This document shows, piece after piece, positions 24,035 to 27,693 of a stretch of 27,693 nucleotides of DNA (positions are counted from its first letter, which is position 1; each line of letters opens with the position of its first letter). The translations under genes and the position numbers were made by a program. Where the stretch lies: assembly GCA_039810525.1 (NCBI GenBank), contig JBDHXE010000009.1:1-27693 (forward strand), written 5' to 3'. The DNA is from JBDHXE01 sp039810525 (GTDB taxonomy: Bacteria; Bacteroidota; Ignavibacteria; Kapaibacteriales; UBA2268). The notes under the pieces are model-generated. The model saw only the letters and a program-made list of their open reading frames with translations, ran no database searches and was not told the DNA's origin.

Positions 24035-27000
24035 AAAACTTAATAAATGGCTTGGAATACTTATAGTTTCCATAGCTCTGCTCAGCATTGGGCAAAATTC
24101 ATGGGCGGCAACTTGGTATTCGAATGGTGCTGTTGCTTTGAATAATGTAACTAACTGGAACTCTGCTACTGACGGTTCTGGTACTGCCTTAGGTACTTGG
24201 GTTGCTACAGATAAATATGTAGTAGATGGAACAGATGTTCTTACTTTTGCCGCTGCTTCTTTTGATACGTTATTTATTGAATCAACAGGCAATCATGTTA
24301 CTGCTGCTGTTACTATAAATGGGGTAGTATCATTCAAAGCATCATGCTCACCAACTGCAGCTGGTAATTTGGATATTAACGGTACAATGATAGTAACAAA
24401 TGGTGCTGCTCTTACTCCAGCAGGCAATATTACTTGTAATGACTTAATAATATCTGATGCTACTATGTTGATAGCTACTGCTACAACTTTAGATATAGAT
24501 GGCAATCTTACATTAGAAGGAACAAGTGCTTTGACAGCCGCTGACGAAGATGCTGTGGTAACTATGACTGGTACATCTACTCAAACTATTAGCGTTAGTG
24601 ATGATTCTTATTGTGAATTTGGTAAATTAACTATCAATGGCGCTGGTGTAACTACTGCTTCAAGCTTCACAATGAAAGATGTGCTTACTACTACTGCTGG
24701 TCAATTTACAGCTACTGGCGGTACTGTAACATTCAATCCAGTAGCAGCTGGTGGTTCGGTTCTATGGGCAGCAACTGCTGCTATCCAATTTAACGATGTT
24801 ATATTAAATTTGGCTGTTGATGGTACTCCAGCAACAAATGCAACTGTAACAGGCGATTTTACTAAAATTGGTTCATCAGATTTTGCACCTACAGGTGGCA
24901 CAATTACTTTTACCAATAGTAACTTGGCAGGTAAAGAATTGCAAATGGTAGGTGGTAATAATTCATTTGTGAATCTTGCTGTTTCAGCGGGTTCTAAATT
25001 GAAAACTTCTTCAAGTTTCTCACTTGGTGACCCTGGTACAGTAGCAACAGCAGCTACAATTAATGTAGCAAGCTCTGCTTCGCTTATATTCGATGCAGGT
25101 GCTTTAACCATAGTATCAAATACTGCTTCAATTACTAATAATGGTACTCTTGAATTTAATGATTTAATAAACGATGCTACTGGTACTACTACAACTACAG
25201 CTTCAAACTTCACTATTAGAGGTGATTTTACTAATAATAGTGGTGGTACATTTACTGCCTCTGCTGGTACAATTACATTCAAGAATTCTATACAAAAGAC
25301 AATATCAAATGCAAATAATACAGAAACAGAACTAGTATTTAAAGGTTTAACCATCGATGCTAATTCTAAGGTAACTATTGGTGAAAAATTTACTATTACT
25401 GGTGATTTAACTTTAGCTTCTTCATCAGAAATGACAGTTACTGGTGGTGCAGGTGTAGAAACTCATTTTGAACCAACAGGAGGAACTCAAACTATTACTG
25501 TAGCTTCAGATGCCAATCTTTCATTTAGTGATGTAATCATTGGTGCCACTACAAACGGTACGGTTACAACTGCAAGTAATTTTAAAGTCATTGGAACCGC
25601 TTTTACAATTACTAACGCCGCATCAGATTATTTCATAGCTACTGCTGGTACAGTTACTTTCAAAGATGCATGTACACTTACAGCAGGTGCAGATGCACAT
25701 CTGATTTTTTATAATGTACTCGTAGATGGTGCTGCTGTTACAGATGCGGGTACCCCTGATTTTATTCAAATAAAGGGCGATCTTACGATTAATAACACAG
25801 GAGCATCATATACAGCAGGTTCTGGTTCTACCGTAACATTCCTTGGAACTGCTAATTCTACTATAAGTGGAACTACTAATCAGAATCCAGCAGCTACATT
25901 TGATATTTTAGTAATTAAAAAAACTGGTACTTCTGGTAATGATAATGTATATCTTACAGCAAATACTACTATAGCTAATACAGCTACTTCTACAATAACT
26001 CTTACTGATGGTATCTTAGACTTAGGCTCTACTACATTTACAGTTGGAGCTAATGTATTACCAACGCAAACAGCAGGAGCTATTAATGGAGCTACTGGTA
26101 CTTATGTAATATCAACTGGCCATATAGCAACAGGTCTTGTTGATGCATTTTTTAAAGTTAATAATACTCCTACATTATATAATTTAACTGATTTAGTTGC
26201 TCATACTATGGGTGCTGGTAGTTTAACAGTTAATAATAATTTTACATTCACAGGTGCCGTTGCATTTACAATTCCAGCTACTCAAACATTAGAAATTAAA
26301 GGTAATGTAGTTACTACTGCCGCAGGTACATTTGTAGGCTCTAATGCAACAAACTCAAAATTAAAATTATCTGGTACAGGTACTTGTGCTACTTTAGCTA
26401 ATGCATTATTTGGTGCTACTTACCCTTCATTAATATTTGAAAGAGCAGAAACACTAACAAATAATTTAACATTACAAGCTAATAATGTACTTACTATCAA
26501 CACATCTACTAAATTCTTAAATTTATCTACTTATACTCTTACATTAAACAATGCTACTGTATTGAAAAGAGTATCAGGTGGAATAAATGCTGATAATGGT
26601 TCAGTAGTATTAGGTACCGATCCTTCACAAACTACTATTCCAGCTAATTTATTTAAAGATAATACTGTTAAAAATTTAACAATTGCTGGAGCTACTATAT
26701 TAGATGGTGATTTAACTATAAATGGAGGATTAACTGGAGTTTACACAATTACCACTAATGAAAATACTTTGACTTTTGGCCCAAGTGCTACCTTACCTGC
26801 ATTTGCAGCCGCTGCACATGTTATTGGTAATTTAAAAAGAACTGTAACAAATACAGCCACTGTATTCCCAATAGGCGATGGAACTGTAAATAGTTATAGA
26901 CCAATAGCACTACAATTTAGCCAAGCTGGTAGTTCACAAGTAGTTAAAATCAGTTCAAAGAGAGAAAACCCAACTTATGGTAAAGGTGGAGATCCATCAA

Positions 27001-27693
27001 GAGCAATTAATGCTGTATGGACTATTACACCTGAAGGAACCGCACCAATAGATACTATGTTAATGGACTTAGGTTGGGGCTCTGATCATGATAATGGATT
27101 AACTGCTGCTGTAGGTACAGGATTTCCAGCAAAATGGAATACTTCATCTTGGGCAGATTATAGAAGTGGATATGCACAGATAGCTTCAGGAAATTTTGTA
27201 GCTGCTCAGGAATTGTCTCCATTAGCTACACGTTACCCAATAAATGCTAAAAATCTTTCAGGAGAATGGGCTGTGTTTGTAGCAAGTGCTGCTACCGATG
27301 CTGCCAAAGACGCTGCAATTAATGTAACTAATACAAAATTAGTTGTCAAAAATATTACTCCTTCTGTTGTAGAAGAAGGTTTGCCATTCAAAGTAACAAT
27401 AGAATTACAAGATCAATATGGTAATGCAACTCCTGTAACAGGGGCAACTCCTTTAACTTTAGCATTTGCTGACCTTAACGGTTCAGGTGCATATCCTGCT
27501 GGTGTTATACCTGTGGGATCAAGTTCTGTTACATTAAATGGATTCTCTTATGCTGCAGCTGGTTCTAATTATCAATTCAAAGTAACTGGCTCTGGTCCTT
27601 CATCTTTACCTAACCCAGGTGTTTCTCCACTAATTAATGTTATTATTGGTATGCCAAGCAATCAAGTAACAGGTATTACACTTGGTGCTGGAG
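24024..27693 (+). CDS. Giant repetitive exported surface protein, partial
   Basis: An ORF open from ATG 24024 to the window edge, 1223 codons with no stop; I read it through by hand. Residues 1-28 form a signal peptide (MKDKKLNK, then hydrophobic WLGILIVSIALLSIG, ending NSWA). The mature chain opens ATWYSNGAVALNNVTNWNSA, a start common to extracellular repeat proteins of Bacteroidota. It is extremely rich in Thr, Ala, Gly, Asn and Ser. Imperfect units, recognisable by F-x-A-T-x-G-T-V/I-T-F, recur around every 55-75 residues from about 24700 to 25850 and look like beta-helix turns. Near 26860 comes VFPIGDGTVNSYRPIAL, and from about 27330 an Ig-like domain (VVEEGLPFKVTIELQDQYGN). A ribosome-binding AGG lies 7 bases before the ATG. 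It is likely a cell-surface or secreted adhesin or structural protein; any type IX secretion tail would be beyond the window. Confidence 0.85.
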   Translation, partial: MKDKKLNKWLGILIVSIALLSIGQNSWAATWYSNGAVALNNVTNWNSATDGSGTALGTWVATDKYVVDGTDVLTFAAASFDTLFIESTGNHVTAAVTINGVVSFKASCSPTAAGNLDINGTMIVTNGAALTPAGNITCNDLIISDATMLIATATTLDIDGNLTLEGTSALTAADEDAVVTMTGTSTQTISVSDDSYCEFGKLTINGAGVTTASSFTMKDVLTTTAGQFTATGGTVTFNPVAAGGSVLWAATAAIQFNDVILNLAVDGTPATNATVTGDFTKIGSSDFAPTGGTITFTNSNLAGKELQMVGGNNSFVNLAVSAGSKLKTSSSFSLGDPGTVATAATINVASSASLIFDAGALTIVSNTASITNNGTLEFNDLINDATGTTTTTASNFTIRGDFTNNSGGTFTASAGTITFKNSIQKTISNANNTETELVFKGLTIDANSKVTIGEKFTITGDLTLASSSEMTVTGGAGVETHFEPTGGTQTITVASDANLSFSDVIIGATTNGTVTTASNFKVIGTAFTITNAASDYFIATAGTVTFKDACTLTAGADAHLIFYNVLVDGAAVTDAGTPDFIQIKGDLTINNTGASYTAGSGSTVTFLGTANSTISGTTNQNPAATFDILVIKKTGTSGNDNVYLTANTTIANTATSTITLTDGILDLGSTTFTVGANVLPTQTAGAINGATGTYVISTGHIATGLVDAFFKVNNTPTLYNLTDLVAHTMGAGSLTVNNNFTFTGAVAFTIPATQTLEIKGNVVTTAAGTFVGSNATNSKLKLSGTGTCATLANALFGATYPSLIFERAETLTNNLTLQANNVLTINTSTKFLNLSTYTLTLNNATVLKRVSGGINADNGSVVLGTDPSQTTIPANLFKDNTVKNLTIAGATILDGDLTINGGLTGVYTITTNENTLTFGPSATLPAFAAAAHVIGNLKRTVTNTATVFPIGDGTVNSYRPIALQFSQAGSSQVVKISSKRENPTYGKGGDPSRAINAVWTITPEGTAPIDTMLMDLGWGSDHDNGLTAAVGTGFPAKWNTSSWADYRSGYAQIASGNFVAAQELSPLATRYPINAKNLSGEWAVFVASAATDAAKDAAINVTNTKLVVKNITPSVVEEGLPFKVTIELQDQYGNATPVTGATPLTLAFADLNGSGAYPAGVIPVGSSSVTLNGFSYAAAGSNYQFKVTGSGPSSLPNPGVSPLINVIIGMPSNQVTGITLGAG
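24699..25842 (+). repeat. Degenerate tandem protein repeats in the surface gene
   Basis: The motif F-x-A/P-T/S-x-G-T-x-T-F appears as FTATGGTVTF, FAPTGGTITF, FTASAGTITF, FEPTGGTQTI, FIATAGTVTF and a variant YTAGSGSTVTF. Neighbouring copies are about 165-220 bases apart, with one double-length gap. Between them an L/I-x-F-x-D/N-V/L segment recurs (IQFNDVILN, LEFNDLIND, LSFSDVIIG, LIFYNVLVD). Spacing is by eye. Confidence 0.75.

Noticed and set aside
24701..25354. Open minus-strand frame of 217 codons, and neighbouring minus-strand frames at 23981-24505
   Set aside because: They lie opposite the large surface gene, whose Thr/Ala/Gly-rich codons leave the complementary frame open; the peptides are low-complexity Val/Ala/Pro runs without a domain.

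Overview
The window is strongly AT-rich bacterial chromosome with densely packed genes. It looks like a member of the Bacteroidota/Ignavibacteria/Kapaibacteria side of the FCB group. The basis is a fused E1 alpha-beta 2-oxoacid dehydrogenase, many start codons without a Shine-Dalgarno, an abundance of small signal-peptide beta-barrel-like outer-membrane proteins, and a giant Thr/Ala/Gly-rich surface protein of a style common in that group. This placement is inferred from gene style; no 16S rRNA gene is present.

Layout. Position 1-877 holds the C-terminal part of a histidine/aromatic amino acid ammonia-lyase. A lipoprotein and a fused branched-chain-type 2-oxoacid dehydrogenase E1 follow on the minus strand (977-4020), then a DNA polymerase III delta' subunit on plus (4096-5226). 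An outer-membrane protein lies on minus (5531-6160). From 6513 to 14225 there is one long plus-strand iron-sulfur cluster assembly operon: an IscR-like Rrf2 regulator, sufB, sufC, sufD, sufS, sufU, a DUF59/SufT protein, a ferredoxin reductase of PaaE type with its own 2Fe-2S domain, and an A-type carrier with an unusual cysteine-rich tail. A strong bidirectional terminator separates it from the minus-strand housekeeping block dnaB - ffh - rpsP (17656 down to 14302).

From 17745 the plus strand carries a receiver-histidine kinase hybrid that is broken by an apparent one-base deletion. A convergent outer-membrane protein comes next, then a Nif3-like protein, a coiled-coil zinc-ribbon protein, the RNase P RNA (about 21254-21663), a single-domain Hpt phosphotransfer protein, a secreted protein, and a methyltransferase with an N-terminal zinc-finger-like motif. 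After about 500 bases of AT-rich non-coding DNA, two overlapping tiny ORFs lead into a surface protein gene (24024 onward) that stays open to the end of the window, 1223 codons, with beta-helix-like repeats followed by an Ig-like domain.

How the genes work together. The suf genes form a complete SufBCD-SufS-SufU scaffold system with its own cluster-sensing regulator, a maturation factor (SufT), a probable electron donor and a carrier. The split kinase and the Hpt protein lie 3 kb apart and could be parts of one phosphorelay. I found no mobile element, CRISPR array, tRNA or rRNA gene. Most of the window is housekeeping DNA; the most unusual items are the cysteine-rich tail of the A-type carrier, the reductase inside the suf operon, the frameshifted kinase, and the giant surface gene with its micro-ORF leader.
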